Positions 9,743 through 18,484 of a stretch of DNA of 64,000 nt are shown here, one piece after another (position 1 is the first letter of the stretch; every line of letters starts with the position of its first letter). The stretch is from the NCBI RefSeq assembly GCF_014202825.1, contig NZ_JACHHP010000001.1, positions 558,001 to 622,000 of the forward strand. Direction: 5' to 3'. The stretch comes from Chiayiivirga flava. GTDB taxonomy: Bacteria; Pseudomonadota; Gammaproteobacteria; Xanthomonadales; Xanthomonadaceae. The notes beneath the pieces are model-generated. The model had not been told where the DNA came from and made no database searches. It saw only the letters and a program-made list of their open reading frames with translations. The position numbers and the translations under genes are program-made.

Positions 9743-11536
9743 TCACGCCTGATCCGCCGCCGGCGGATCCGCGTCGTCGCGGAACTGCAGGCGGTACAGC
9801 GCCGCATACATGCCCTCGCGCGCGAGCAGGTCGGCATGCCGGCCCAGTTCGACGAGGCGGCCACCGTCGAGCACGGCGATCTGGTCGGCGTGCTCGACGG
9901 TCGACAGTCGGTGCGCGATGACGAGCGTGGTGCGATCGCGCATCAGGCGCGACAACGCGTCCTGGATCAGCCGTTCGGACTGCGTGTCGAGCGCGCTCGT
10001 GGCCTCGTCCAGGATGAGGATCGGCGCGTCCTTGAGCAGCGCGCGCGCGATCGCGATGCGCTGGCGCTGGCCGCCCGACAGCAGCGCGCCGTGCTCGCCG
10101 ACCGCGCTGTGGATGCCGTCCGGCAGCTTGCGGATGAATTCCATCGCGTTGGCGGCTTCTGCCGCGGCAACGATCTGTTCTTCGCTCGCGCCGGCAAGCC
10201 CGCCGTAGGCGATGTTGTCGGCGATGGACCCGTTGAAGATCACCACGCGCTGGCTCACGAGCGCGATCTGCGCGCGCAGATCCGCGAGGCGGTAACGTTC
10301 GATCGGTTCGCCATCGAGCAGCAGCTGTCCGCCGCTGACTTCGTAGAAGCGCGGCAGCAGGCTCACGAGGCTGCTCTTGCCGCTGCCGGAGGGGCCGACG
10401 AGTGCGGTCACCGTACCGGGCGCGCAGCGCAGCGTGATGCCGTCGAGCGCGTTGGCGCTGGCGTCCACGTAGGCGAGGCGCACGTCGCGGAATTCGATGT
10501 CGCCGCGGCAGCGCGTCAGCGGCTGCGTGCCCGTGTCCGCTTCGACCGGTCGATCCAGCACATCGAACAATTCGTCTGCCGCCGCCACGCCGCGCTGGAT
10601 CGTCGCCTGCACCGACGTCAGGCGCTTGAGCGACGGCAGCATCAGCAGCATCGCCGTCATGATTGTCATGAAGCTGCCGGGCGTCATCGTGTCGAGCAGG
10701 TCAGGACGGGTGGCGCGCCAGACGATGGCCGCCAATGCGCTCGCGGCGAGCAGCTGGATCGCCGAGGTGCTGAACGCGTTGGTGCTGGCAACCTTGAGGT
10801 TCAAGCGCAGGTTGCGGCTGGTGGCATCGTCGAACCGCTCGGCCTCGCGCGACTGGCCACCGTAGATGCGCACCTCGCGATGTCCTTCGACCGCCTCTTC
10901 CACCAGTCCCGTCACCGAGCCCATCGAGCCCTGGATGTTGCGATTGATGCGCCGGTAGCGGCGCCCCACGAACTGCCACACGATGCCTGTCAGCGGGACC
11001 ATGAGAAACAGGTACAACGTGAGACTTGGACTCTCACGAAACATCGTCCAGATCATCACCATCACGGTGAGGCTGTCAACGATGAGCACCTTCACGGAGT
11101 CCGCACTGGCTTGGGCCACCTGCTCGGCGCCGTAAATCACCCGCGAGATCACTTGCCCCGACGGTTCGCGGTCGAAGTACGTCGCCGGCAGTCTCTGATA
11201 GTGCCGAAAAATGGCATTGCGCAAGTCGCGCACGACGCTGCGACCCATGCGCGCCATGCCGTAGTCCGTCGCAAACGTGGCGATGCCGCGCAGCAGAAAC
11301 AGCCCCACCAGCGCTATCGGCATCCAGCGGATCGCATCCGGATCACGCTGCACAAAAAGGTCATCGAGCAGCGGCTTGATGAGATTGGTGAACAGCCCGG
11401 CACCTGCGGCATCGAACACCATTCCCACGAAGGCGAGCAACGCAAACCCCCAGTAAGGAACCGAGTAGCGCAGCAGGCGCCGATAGATTGCCACGCCTGA
11501 CGCCTGCGTCCTGCGTGTCGGCGCGACCTGTTTCAT
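9743..11536 (-). CDS. msbA: Lipid A export ATP-binding/permease protein MsbA
   Basis: MsbA half-transporter of 597 residues that flips lipid A-core across the inner membrane. Membrane segments lie in about the first 310 residues (exporter type I fold). The nucleotide-binding domain follows: Walker A GPSGSGKSS at 381-389, signature LSGGQ at 486-490, Walker B ILILDEATSALD from 506, and the H-loop in VIAHRLSTVE. The start ATG overlaps the exbD stop as ATGA (11533-11536). Placement directly before lpxK supports the lipid A role over a generic multidrug exporter. Confidence 0.95.
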   Translation of the reverse strand: MKQVAPTRRTQASGVAIYRRLLRYSVPYWGFALLAFVGMVFDAAGAGLFTNLIKPLLDDLFVQRDPDAIRWMPIALVGLFLLRGIATFATDYGMARMGRSVVRDLRNAIFRHYQRLPATYFDREPSGQVISRVIYGAEQVAQASADSVKVLIVDSLTVMVMIWTMFRESPSLTLYLFLMVPLTGIVWQFVGRRYRRINRNIQGSMGSVTGLVEEAVEGHREVRIYGGQSREAERFDDATSRNLRLNLKVASTNAFSTSAIQLLAASALAAIVWRATRPDLLDTMTPGSFMTIMTAMLLMLPSLKRLTSVQATIQRGVAAADELFDVLDRPVEADTGTQPLTRCRGDIEFRDVRLAYVDASANALDGITLRCAPGTVTALVGPSGSGKSSLVSLLPRFYEVSGGQLLLDGEPIERYRLADLRAQIALVSQRVVIFNGSIADNIAYGGLAGASEEQIVAAAEAANAMEFIRKLPDGIHSAVGEHGALLSGGQRQRIAIARALLKDAPILILDEATSALDTQSERLIQDALSRLMRDRTTLVIAHRLSTVEHADQIAVLDGGRLVELGRHADLLAREGMYAALYRLQFRDDADPPAADQA

Positions 11537-11958
11537 TTCGCGTCGGTGCCCGGCACCGTCGCGATCGACAGCCGCGTGAACCCGAGTTGCCCGATCGCGT
11601 CCATCGCCGTGATCACCGCCTGGTGCGGCGTGCGCGCGTCCGCGCGCAGCGTGACCGCCCGCTCGCGATCGTCGCCGGCCACCTGGCCGATGGCTTCGCG
11701 CAGCGAATCGACGTCGCGCTTGATGACTTCGCTGCCGCCGACGAAGTAACGCCCCTGTTCGTCGATCACCACCAGCAGCGGATCCTTCGGCACCTCCGCG
11801 CTCTGCGCGGCGGCCTGCGGCAGCTCCACGCGCATCGCGCTGCGGTCCTGGAACGTGGTGGTCACCACGAAAAAGATGATCAGCGTGAGCACCACATCGA
11901 TCAGCGGGATCAGGCCGATCTCCGGATCGTCGGTGGTGGCGCGTGCGCCGATCCTCAT
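11533..11958 (-). CDS. exbD: Biopolymer transport protein ExbD/TolR family
   Basis: ExbD-type protein of 141 residues, part of the proton-motive-force motor with ExbB. A short cytoplasmic leader is followed by one membrane helix (IGLIPLIDVVLTLIIFFVVTTTF), which contains the conserved Asp that couples protons. A periplasmic domain with the DARTPHQAVITAMDAIGQLGF pattern follows. ATG overlaps the exbB stop (ATGA, 11955-11958), and its own stop overlaps msbA. Position inside a comEC-msbA-lpxK operon suggests a second ExbBD pair rather than the tonB-linked one, but no tonB is visible here. Confidence 0.92.
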   Translation of the reverse strand: MRIGARATTDDPEIGLIPLIDVVLTLIIFFVVTTTFQDRSAMRVELPQAAAQSAEVPKDPLLVVIDEQGRYFVGGSEVIKRDVDSLREAIGQVAGDDRERAVTLRADARTPHQAVITAMDAIGQLGFTRLSIATVPGTDAK

Positions 11959-12611
11959 GCGGCGGGGGCCGCCGTGCGCCGACGCGGCGCGGCGGCGGGC
12001 GCGGGCTGCGGCTGTTCGTCGAGGGTGTCGAGCAGCGCCATGGCCTGCTTTTCCATCTCGATCACGAACTCGGTGACGCGGCCGCGGAAATAGCGGTGGA
12101 ACAGCAGCGCCGGGATCGCCACCACCATGCCGGCCGCGGTGCAGATCAGCGCCTGACCGATGCCGCCGGCCAGTTGCGTGACATCGCCGATGCCGTGGTC
12201 GAGGATGGCGAGGAACATGTGGATCATGCCGATCACCGTGCCGAGCAGGCCCAGCAGCGGCGCGACGCTCGCGATGCTGCCGAGCGTGTTGAGGAAGCGT
12301 TCGAGCTGGTGCACCACGTGCCGGCCGACGTCCTCGATGCGCTCCTTGACCTGCTCGCGCGGCCGGTGCCGCACCTCGAGCCCGGCGGCGAGCAGCTCGC
12401 CGAGCGGCGAGTTGCTGCGCAACGCCTGCAGGTGCGCCGGGTCGAGCTTGTGCTGGCGCGCCCAGGCGCGGACCTCGTCGCCGAGGCCCGGCGGCAGCAC
12501 CACGCGCCGGCGCAGCGTCCAGAAGCGTTCCAGGATGATCGCGACCGAGATCGCCGAGGCCGCGAAGATCGGCCACATGATCCATCCGCCGCTCAGCAAC
12601 AGTTCCAGCAC
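11955..12611 (-). CDS. exbB: MotA/TolQ/ExbB proton channel family protein
   Basis: ExbB-like proton channel subunit, 218 residues. The first membrane helix (IMWPIFAASAISVAIILERFW) is near the N-terminus. The family core follows: LNTLGSIASVAPLLGLLGTVIGMIHMF, then GGIGQALICTAAGMVVAIPALLFHRYF, giving two further helices. The tail is Pro/Ala/Arg-rich (QPQPAPAAAPRRR). I chose the GTG at 12611 because AGGAG lies about 7 nt upstream; the longer open frame runs antisense through comEC. Coupled by ATGA overlap to exbD. Confidence 0.92.
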   Translation of the reverse strand: MLELLLSGGWIMWPIFAASAISVAIILERFWTLRRRVVLPPGLGDEVRAWARQHKLDPAHLQALRSNSPLGELLAAGLEVRHRPREQVKERIEDVGRHVVHQLERFLNTLGSIASVAPLLGLLGTVIGMIHMFLAILDHGIGDVTQLAGGIGQALICTAAGMVVAIPALLFHRYFRGRVTEFVIEMEKQAMALLDTLDEQPQPAPAAAPRRRTAAPAA

Positions 12612-12715
12612 GCGTCGACTCCTGGCAGGCGGCATCCGGCCGCGACTGCGCATCTTAACCGCGCGGCCGGGGAATGGAACGCGCCGAGGACTTGCGACGG
12701 TGCCGTGACGCCGCG

Positions 12716-15037
12716 CTATTCCTCGCGCCACGGCCGCGGGCGGTCGATCCGCCGCGCCTCGCGCACGTGCACGCCGCCGCCCAGGCGCACGTGCACGGCG
12801 CCGGCAGCGGCGGTGTCGAGCAGCGCAATGCCGCGCCGGCGGTAGCGCGCGAGCACCTCCGCGCGCGGCAGGCCGAAGCGGTTGCGGTGGCCGCTGGCCA
12901 CCAGCGCGAGCTGCGGCGAGACGGCATCGATGAAGGCACCGCTCGACGAGGTGGCGCTGCCGTGATGCGGGACGATCAGCAGGTCGGCGTCGAGCGCATC
13001 CGGGTGCATCCGCCGCAGGCGCGATTCGATGGTCTCGGAGATGTCGCCGGGCAGCAGCGCCACGCTGCCGTCGGCGGTCTCGATGCGCAGCACGCAGGAG
13101 CTGTCGTTGCCGAAGTACGGGAACAGCGGCGGCGGATGCAGCACTTCGAACGCGACGCCGTCCCACGTCCAGCGCATCCCGGCCAGGCACGGGGTCTCGT
13201 CCGCCTGCGGTTCGCGGCGCTGGACCAGCGACCGCGACGGCGGGAAGACGCGGCGCACCGCCTCGGCGCCGCCGGCATGATCGTTGTCGCCGTGGCTGAG
13301 CACCATGCGATCGAGCCGCGCCACGCCGAGTCCGCGCAGCGCCGGCACCACGGCCGATGCGCCGAGGTCCGCGCCCGCCGGATACGAAGGCCCGGCGTCG
13401 TACAGCAACGCGTGCTGCCGCGTGCGCACCAGAACCGACAGGCCTTGCCCCACGTCGAGCAGCACGATATCGGCCTCGCCGTGCGGCGGCTGCAGCCGCG
13501 CCGGCCACAGCAGCGGGAGCAGCAACAGCAGCGCCAGCGGTTTCCCGGGCACGCCGCGCGGCAGCAGCAGCCAGAGCGCACCGAGCAGCGCCAGCCCGAA
13601 CGCGGCGGGCGACGCGTCCGGCAGGTACACCAGCGATCCGCGCAGCGCCGCCAGCGGCTCCAGCAGCAGCCACAGCGCCTGCATCAACCACGCGGACAGC
13701 GCGAACAGCGGCGCGCCCCAGGCCTCCGCGAACAGCGCGAGCGCGGTGCCCGCGAGCGCAACCGGCACCACCACGAAACTCACCCACGGCACCGCCACCA
13801 GATTCGCCAGCGGCCCCGCCACCGACGCCTGACCGAAGAACCACACCGTCAGCGGCAGCAGGCCGAGCGTGCTCACGCCCTGCGCCGACAGCAGCGCATG
13901 CAACGGCGAAACGCGCCAGGCCTGCGGCAGGCACCACAGCAGCCACGCCACGCCGAGGAACGAGAGCCAGAACCCCGCGTTGAGCACCGCCAGCGGATCG
14001 GCAAGCAGCATCGCGATCAGCGCCAGCGCCAGCGACTGCGCGCCGGAGAACGCCCGGCGCAGCAGCACGGCGGCGAGCGCCGCCGCGATCATCAGCAACG
14101 TGCGCACCGTCGGCAGCGCGAACCCGGCCAGCGCGGTGTAGCCGGAGGCGGCGGCCAGCGCGGCCAGCGCCGCGGCCTGCGGCAGCGGCAGACGCAGCCC
14201 CAGGCCCGGCACGAGGCGGTACAGCAGCCGCGCGAGCAATGCGCCGAAACCCGCGACGATGCCCACGTGCAGGCCGGAGATCGCGATCAGGTGCGTGATG
14301 CCCGTGGCGCGCAACACGGTCCAATCGTCGTCGTCGAGGCCGCGCGTGTCGCCGACCGCGAGTGCCTGCACGAAACGCGCTTCGGGCGCGTCGACCGCGC
14401 GCGCGATCGCATCCGACAGCGCCGCGCGCAGCGCGTCGACGCCGCCGCCCGGCGCCAGTGCGCGATTGGTCGCCACGTCGCGCACGTAGCCCGTGGCCGC
14501 GATGCCGCGGTCGAGCGCATGCCGCTCGGCATCGAACCCGCCCGGATTCACGCCGCCGCGCGGGCGCTTGAGCCGCAGCGTCAGCGCCCAGCGACTGCCC
14601 GGAGCGGGCACGGGTCCGCTGCGGTACCAGCCCAGCCGCAGCAGCCGGCCGGTCAGCGCTGCCGCGTCGCCGTGCGCGGCGTCGACACGGAACTCGAATC
14701 GCGTGCCGGACGCATCGGCGCGCGGCAGGCCGACCACCGTGCCCTGCACCTGCAGGTCGACGCCTTCCAGCGCGTGCGGCAGGCGCGCCTGCATCGCCGC
14801 GGCAAGATGCAGGCAAGTCAAGCCCGTGCCGAACAGCAGCGCCGCCGCGCAGCGCCAGCGCGGCCGCCGCAGCAGCAATCCCAGCCCGACAAGGCCGAGC
14901 GCGATCGCGACAGGCACCGGAACGATGCCCGGCAGCGAGATCGCAGCCACGGCACCGGCCAGCAGGCCCGCCGCCAGCGGCAGATCGAACGGCGGCAGCG
15001 CGCCGGGCAGGCGCGCGGGGATTCGCGGCACGTCCAC
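12716..15037 (-). CDS. comEC: DNA internalisation competence protein ComEC/Rec2
   Basis: ComEC, 773 residues, the inner-membrane channel for single-stranded DNA during natural transformation. N-terminal membrane segments and an OB-like soluble domain (VQGTVVGLPRADASGTRFEF) come first. The multi-helix competence domain follows, with the signature THLIAISGLHVGIVAGFGALLARL. The C-terminal metallo-beta-lactamase domain contains LSHGDNDHAGG and LIVPHHGS. Length is normal. The GTG start at 15037 begins MDVPRIPARLPG. First gene of the comEC-exbB-exbD-msbA-lpxK-kdsB block, with about 100 nt before exbB. Confidence 0.93.
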   Translation of the reverse strand: MDVPRIPARLPGALPPFDLPLAAGLLAGAVAAISLPGIVPVPVAIALGLVGLGLLLRRPRWRCAAALLFGTGLTCLHLAAAMQARLPHALEGVDLQVQGTVVGLPRADASGTRFEFRVDAAHGDAAALTGRLLRLGWYRSGPVPAPGSRWALTLRLKRPRGGVNPGGFDAERHALDRGIAATGYVRDVATNRALAPGGGVDALRAALSDAIARAVDAPEARFVQALAVGDTRGLDDDDWTVLRATGITHLIAISGLHVGIVAGFGALLARLLYRLVPGLGLRLPLPQAAALAALAAASGYTALAGFALPTVRTLLMIAAALAAVLLRRAFSGAQSLALALIAMLLADPLAVLNAGFWLSFLGVAWLLWCLPQAWRVSPLHALLSAQGVSTLGLLPLTVWFFGQASVAGPLANLVAVPWVSFVVVPVALAGTALALFAEAWGAPLFALSAWLMQALWLLLEPLAALRGSLVYLPDASPAAFGLALLGALWLLLPRGVPGKPLALLLLLPLLWPARLQPPHGEADIVLLDVGQGLSVLVRTRQHALLYDAGPSYPAGADLGASAVVPALRGLGVARLDRMVLSHGDNDHAGGAEAVRRVFPPSRSLVQRREPQADETPCLAGMRWTWDGVAFEVLHPPPLFPYFGNDSSCVLRIETADGSVALLPGDISETIESRLRRMHPDALDADLLIVPHHGSATSSSGAFIDAVSPQLALVASGHRNRFGLPRAEVLARYRRRGIALLDTAAAGAVHVRLGGGVHVREARRIDRPRPWREE

Positions 15038-15102
15038 AGCAGGTCCCTCCGCCGTGGTGCGCTCCGGTATGCGGCGCGATCAGCGCGCGTGCACGACCCG
15101 GG

Positions 15103-15789
15103 CTACACCTGCTCCGGCGCGAGTTCGCGCAGGGTTCCGCCGGCCAGCTCCAGCGCCCGATCCATCGTGCGCGCCAAGCCGCGATCGTGCGTCACCAGCA
15201 CGAAGCTGGTGCCGATCTCGCGGTTTAATTCCAGCATCAGTGCGTACACCGATGCGGCGGTTTTTTCGTCGAGGTTGCCGGTGGGCTCGTCGCCGAGCAC
15301 GCAGGCGGGCCGCGTCACCAGCGCACGCGCCACGGCGCAGCGCTGGCGTTCGCCGCCGGACAACTCGCCCGGCTTGTGGTGGGTGCGCGCGCCCAGGCCG
15401 ACGCGATCGAGCAGCGCGTGGGCGCGCCGCGATGCCTCCGGCATCGCCGTGCCGCCGATCAGCAGCGGCATCATCACGTTCTCGAGCGCGGTGAATTCCG
15501 GCAGCAGGTGATGGAACTGGTAGACGAAGCCAAGCGCGCGATTGCGCAACCGGCCGCGCGCGGCGTCCGACAGCGCATTCATCTTCTCGCCACCGACGAA
15601 CACTTCGCCCGCGCTCGGCGTATCGAGCCCGCCGAGGATGTGCAGCAGCGTGCTCTTGCCGGCGCCGGACGCACCGACGATGGCCACGGTCTCGCCGCGC
15701 CCCACGCAAAAGTCGATGCCGTCGAACACACGCGTGTTGAGCCCACCCTCGACATAGGTCTTGGCCAGCCCGCGGCACCCGAGCACCAT
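15103..15789 (-). CDS. lolD: Lipoprotein-releasing ABC transporter ATPase LolD
   Basis: LolD, 228 residues, powers extraction of outer-membrane lipoproteins from the inner membrane to LolA. Walker [10 protein letters not shown] is at residues 39-47. The Q-loop ([23 protein letters not shown]) carries the LolD-type sequence, then [15 protein letters not shown] and [13 protein letters not shown] chose the ATG at 15789, giving [12 protein letters not shown]. In-frame ATGs at 15807 and 15831 are also open; the sequence they would add is encoded by a GAATCCC-type repeat (about 15790-15821), so those residues are unlikely to be ancestral. Directly downstream of lolC. Confidence 0.92.
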   Translation of the reverse strand: MVLGCRGLAKTYVEGGLNTRVFDGIDFCVGRGETVAIVGASGAGKSTLLHILGGLDTPSAGEVFVGGEKMNALSDAARGRLRNRALGFVYQFHHLLPEFTALENVMMPLLIGGTAMPEASRRAHALLDRVGLGARTHHKPGELSGGERQRCAVARALVTRPACVLGDEPTGNLDEKTAASVYALMLELNREIGTSFVLVTHDRGLARTMDRALELAGGTLRELAPEQV

Positions 15790-15821
15790 CGATTCCCGAT
15801 TCCCCATTCCCGACTCCCGGC
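15790..15821. repeat. Short GATTCCC-type tandem repeat at the lolC/lolD junction
   Basis: A run of near-heptameric units (GATTCCC, GATTCCC, CATTCCC, GACTCCC) lies between the lolC stop and the preferred lolD start. It is the same unit family as the inverted repeats at 5190-5284 and 19281-19397. Read as lolD coding sequence it would give the peptide [11 protein letters not shown]. Confidence 0.75.
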
Positions 15822-15823
15822 CC

Positions 15824-17068
15824 TTATTCATAACGCAGCGCCGTTGCCGGATCGGTACGCGAGGCGCGCCACGCCGGATAGATCGTCGCAACCATGCACA
15901 GCACGAACGCGACGATCGCGATGGTGAGGATGTCGTCGCCGCGCATGTCGGTCGGCACACCGGTGATGTAGTAGATGTCCGACGGCATCACCTCGAAACC
16001 GAGCAGGCGTTCGAGCCCCGCGACCACCAGATGCAGGTTCGTCGTCAGCAGCACGCCGCCGATCAGCCCAAGCACGATGCCGACCACGCCGATGATCGAG
16101 CCCTGCACCACGAACACGCCCATCACCGAGCGCGGCGTCATGCCGAGCGTGCGCAGGATCGCGATGTCGGACTGCTTGTCGGTCACCAGCATGATCAGCG
16201 ACGACACCAGGTTGAACGCCGCCACCGCCACGATGAGCGACAGGATGACGAACATCACCGACTTCTCCATCTTGATGGCGCGGAAGAAGTTGGCGTGGTC
16301 GCGGCTCCAGTCGCGCACGCGGTAGAACTCGCCCATCTTGTCGGCCAGATCGCGCGCCACCTGCCACGCGGTGTCCATGTCGTCGAGTTTCAGCCGCACG
16401 CCGCTCACGCCCTCGCCCATGCGCAGCAGCTTCTGCGCGTCGGCCAGGTGGATGACGGCGAGCTGCAGGTCGTACTCCTGCATGCCCGCCTTGAACACGC
16501 CGACGACCGTGAAGCGCTTCATCTGCGGCACGATGCCCATCGGCGTGCTGCGCGATTCGGGCACCAGCACGGTGACCGCATCGCCCACGTCGGCGCCCAG
16601 ATATTGCGCAAGCTCGATGCCGAGCACGATGCCGAACGCACCGGGCTTCAGATCGTCGAGCGATCCGGCCTGCATTACCTCTCCGATCTCCGACACCTTC
16701 GGTTCCAGCGCAGGATCCACTCCGCGCAGCAGCGCGCCGATGTTGTTGTAGCCCGACAGCAAGGACTCGCGCTCGACGTACGGCGCCGCGCCGAGCACGC
16801 GCGGATCGCGCTCGGCGATGGCCACGGCCTTCGGCCAGTCGCGCAGCGCCTCGCCGGCACCGGCGATGGTCGCGTGCGACACCATGCCCAGGATACGCGC
16901 GCGCAGCTCCTTCTCGAAGCCGTTCATCACCGAAATCGTGGTGATCAGCGCCACCACGCCGAGCGCGATGCCGAGCATCGAGGCCAGCGAAATGAACGAG
17001 ATGAAATGGGTGCGGCGCTTGGCCCGCGTGTAGCGCAGGCCGATGGCGAGCTCGAGCGGCTTAAACAT
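15824..17068 (-). CDS. lolC: Lipoprotein-releasing ABC transporter permease (LolC/LolE/LolF family)
   Basis: Membrane subunit of the Lol exporter, 414 residues. The opening [38 protein letters not shown] is the strongly conserved LolC/E N-terminus and first helix. A MacB-like periplasmic domain spans about residues 50-260, and three C-terminal helices include [19 protein letters not shown] and [18 protein letters not shown]. The ATG at 17068 overlaps the end of the ygfX-like gene by 8 nt. Only one permease gene accompanies lolD here, so the complex may be a LolF-type homodimer rather than LolC plus LolE. Confidence 0.92.
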   Translation of the reverse strand: MFKPLELAIGLRYTRAKRRTHFISFISLASMLGIALGVVALITTISVMNGFEKELRARILGMVSHATIAGAGEALRDWPKAVAIAERDPRVLGAAPYVERESLLSGYNNIGALLRGVDPALEPKVSEIGEVMQAGSLDDLKPGAFGIVLGIELAQYLGADVGDAVTVLVPESRSTPMGIVPQMKRFTVVGVFKAGMQEYDLQLAVIHLADAQKLLRMGEGVSGVRLKLDDMDTAWQVARDLADKMGEFYRVRDWSRDHANFFRAIKMEKSVMFVILSLIVAVAAFNLVSSLIMLVTDKQSDIAILRTLGMTPRSVMGVFVVQGSIIGVVGIVLGLIGGVLLTTNLHLVVAGLERLLGFEVMPSDIYYITGVPTDMRGDDILTIAIVAFVLCMVATIYPAWRASRTDPATALRYE

Positions 17069-17507
17069 GGGCGGGCTCACGCGCCGGCAGTCGATGTGCG
17101 TGGTGCATCGCCCACAGTCGCACGCGGCGGCGGGTGGCCGCGTCGAGCGTGTCCGGTGCGCACGGGATGCGCCGCACGGCGTCGAACGGCAGGTCGAGCA
17201 CGAGCAGGGCCAGCGGACCGCGCTCGACGAACTCGCGCAGCTGCACCGCGGTTTCGCTATACGACGCGTGCAGCATCGCTGCGCTGCCGTCGGCGCGCAG
17301 CACGAGCGTGGCCGCACTCGCGCGATGCAACGCGCGACGCGCCTGCAGCCACAGCGGCGGCACGAGCAGCACGGCGATCCACGGCAGCGCGGACAGCCAG
17401 ACGGATACCGCCGCCAGCAACCCGATCGCGACCAGGGCCGCGTCCAGCCACCGCGAGACGGTCAGATCAAGCCGCAGCGGCGGCGAGGATGTGTCGGACA
17501 AGCGCAT
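17061..17507 (-). CDS. YgfX (CptA)-like membrane protein
   Basis: About 148 residues. A short leader precedes a hydrophobic hairpin (WLDAALVAIGLLAAVSVWLSALPWIAVLLVPPLW, about residues 18-51) and a soluble domain ending VRLWAMHHAHRL. This two-helix plus beta-domain layout, the LRLDLTVSRW opening, and the location directly after sdhE match the YgfX/CptA family, which interacts with SdhE in enterobacteria. Similarity is weak at residue level, so the assignment leans on context. The ATG at 17507 has GGAG 4 nt upstream. The gene starts inside sdhE and its end overlaps lolC by 8 nt. Confidence 0.68.
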   Translation of the reverse strand: MRLSDTSSPPLRLDLTVSRWLDAALVAIGLLAAVSVWLSALPWIAVLLVPPLWLQARRALHRASAATLVLRADGSAAMLHASYSETAVQLREFVERGPLALLVLDLPFDAVRRIPCAPDTLDAATRRRVRLWAMHHAHRLPAREPAHV

Positions 17508-17718
17508 CGAGCTCCGCATCGTCGGGGCGGTCGTGCCCCAGGAACCAGCGCCAGAGCGCGGTGTCTTCGCAGGCGAGCAGGCGTTCGAACGCCGCCCGCT
17601 CGCAAGGTTCCGCATTCTGCCAGCGGACATCGAGATAGCCCAGCAGCAGGCGGTCGAGCTCGCGCATGCCGCGCCGGGCGCGCCAGCGCAGGCGTGGGAG
17701 GTCGGTACCGGTGGTCAC
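17467..17718 (-). CDS. sdhE: Succinate dehydrogenase FAD assembly factor SdhE
   Basis: SdhE/SdhAF2 family, 83 residues, promotes covalent FAD attachment to SdhA. The diagnostic RxxRRGMRELD segment (RWRARRGMRELDRLLLGYL) carries the conserved RGxxE. FERLLACEDTALWRWFLGHDRPDDAELDALVRHI matches the C-terminal half of E. coli SdhE in order and spacing. The start is taken as the GTG at 17718, because the later Met lies inside the RGMREL motif and would delete it. It overlaps the ygfX-like gene by 41 nt. The sdh operon lies 0.8 kb upstream on the same strand. Confidence 0.88.
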   Translation of the reverse strand: MTTGTDLPRLRWRARRGMRELDRLLLGYLDVRWQNAEPCERAAFERLLACEDTALWRWFLGHDRPDDAELDALVRHILAAAAA

Positions 17719-17776
17719 GCGTCCCGTCCGACCGGGAACACAACCGGCCCGATTGAGAACGCGACCAGCCCGAGTT

Positions 17777-17969
17777 CCTTCTCCCCCCGGGAGAAGGTGC
17801 CGGCAGGCGGATGAGGGCGAGCCGGTTCGTGCCGGACTGAACGGGACGTCGACGCCTGCAAACGCTTGGAACGGGACATCTCGCTGCATTGCAGCCTGGC
17901 GCCCTCATCCGCCCTGCGGGCACCCCGGATCGAGTACGGGGCAGGCTCTTCTCCCGCAGGGAGAAGGAA
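17777..17969. repeat. Inverted GGGAGAAGG/GGATGAGGG pair, one arm interrupted
   Basis: The left arm at 17777-17820 has the usual CCTTCTCCC...GGGAGAAGG hairpin plus GGATGAGGGCG tail. The right arm, 17899-17969, is inverted but split: between GCCCTCATCCGCC...GGGCACC and CTTCTCCCGCAGGGAGAAGG there is an extra segment of about 23 nt. That segment has its own CCCCG...CGGGG palindrome (about 17923-17940). The pair fills most of the 256-nt gap between sdhE and the MAPEG gene, which holds no other feature. Confidence 0.8.
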
Positions 17970-17974
17970 GATCG

Positions 17975-18400
17975 TCACAGCGCGCGGGCGATGATCCAGC
18001 CCCACATCGCCCACAGACACAGCGCGGACAGCGAATACACCGCGAACCGGTGCATGACCTTGTTGTAGCTGCACTGGATGATGCTGTGCGCCACGCGTCC
18101 GAGCACGAAGCCCCACGCCAGTGCCAGCGTGATCGCGTCGACCAGCGCGAACTGCACCGCCGCCAGCGCACCGACGTAGAACATCACCGGCAGCTCGAAC
18201 AGGTTGATGAAGTTGTCCGAGGCACGCACGTCCTCGTACCTGCCGGCTTTCGTCACCGAGGTCGCCACCGACTGGGGATGGATGCGCCGGCGGCGCATTT
18301 CCGGGATGCGGACGGAATACAACCGCAGCCACACACCGAAGGTCAGCAGCGCCATCGCCGCAAGCGGCCAGAACATCGAACCCCACCCGATCGCGGTCAT
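17975..18400 (-). CDS. MAPEG family membrane protein
   Basis: 141-residue integral membrane protein of the MAPEG superfamily (microsomal glutathione transferase/eicosanoid-type fold, four helices). Seen: N-terminal helix WGSMFWPLAAMALLTFGVWLRLY, the loop RASDNFINLFELPVMFYVGALAA with the N-x-x-E-x-P motif of the family, then GFVLGRVAHSIIQCSYNKVMHRF and a last helix. In bacteria its substrate is not established. It lies between the sdhE group and sdhB on the same strand and is probably not part of the SDH complex. Confidence 0.85.
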   Translation of the reverse strand: MTAIGWGSMFWPLAAMALLTFGVWLRLYSVRIPEMRRRRIHPQSVATSVTKAGRYEDVRASDNFINLFELPVMFYVGALAAVQFALVDAITLALAWGFVLGRVAHSIIQCSYNKVMHRFAVYSLSALCLWAMWGWIIARAL

Positions 18401-18484
18401 CGCCCCTGCTCCGTCAGATCACGTTGTTTCGGATCACGCGCGTCAGTGCGCGCATGCCGGTGCGCGCATGTCGAACCGCGCCCG

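Noticed and set aside
12674-15511. Long plus-strand frame opposite comEC
   Set aside because: The predicted product is mostly Arg, Gln and His repeats with no similarity to a known protein. It is the antisense of comEC and lolD.
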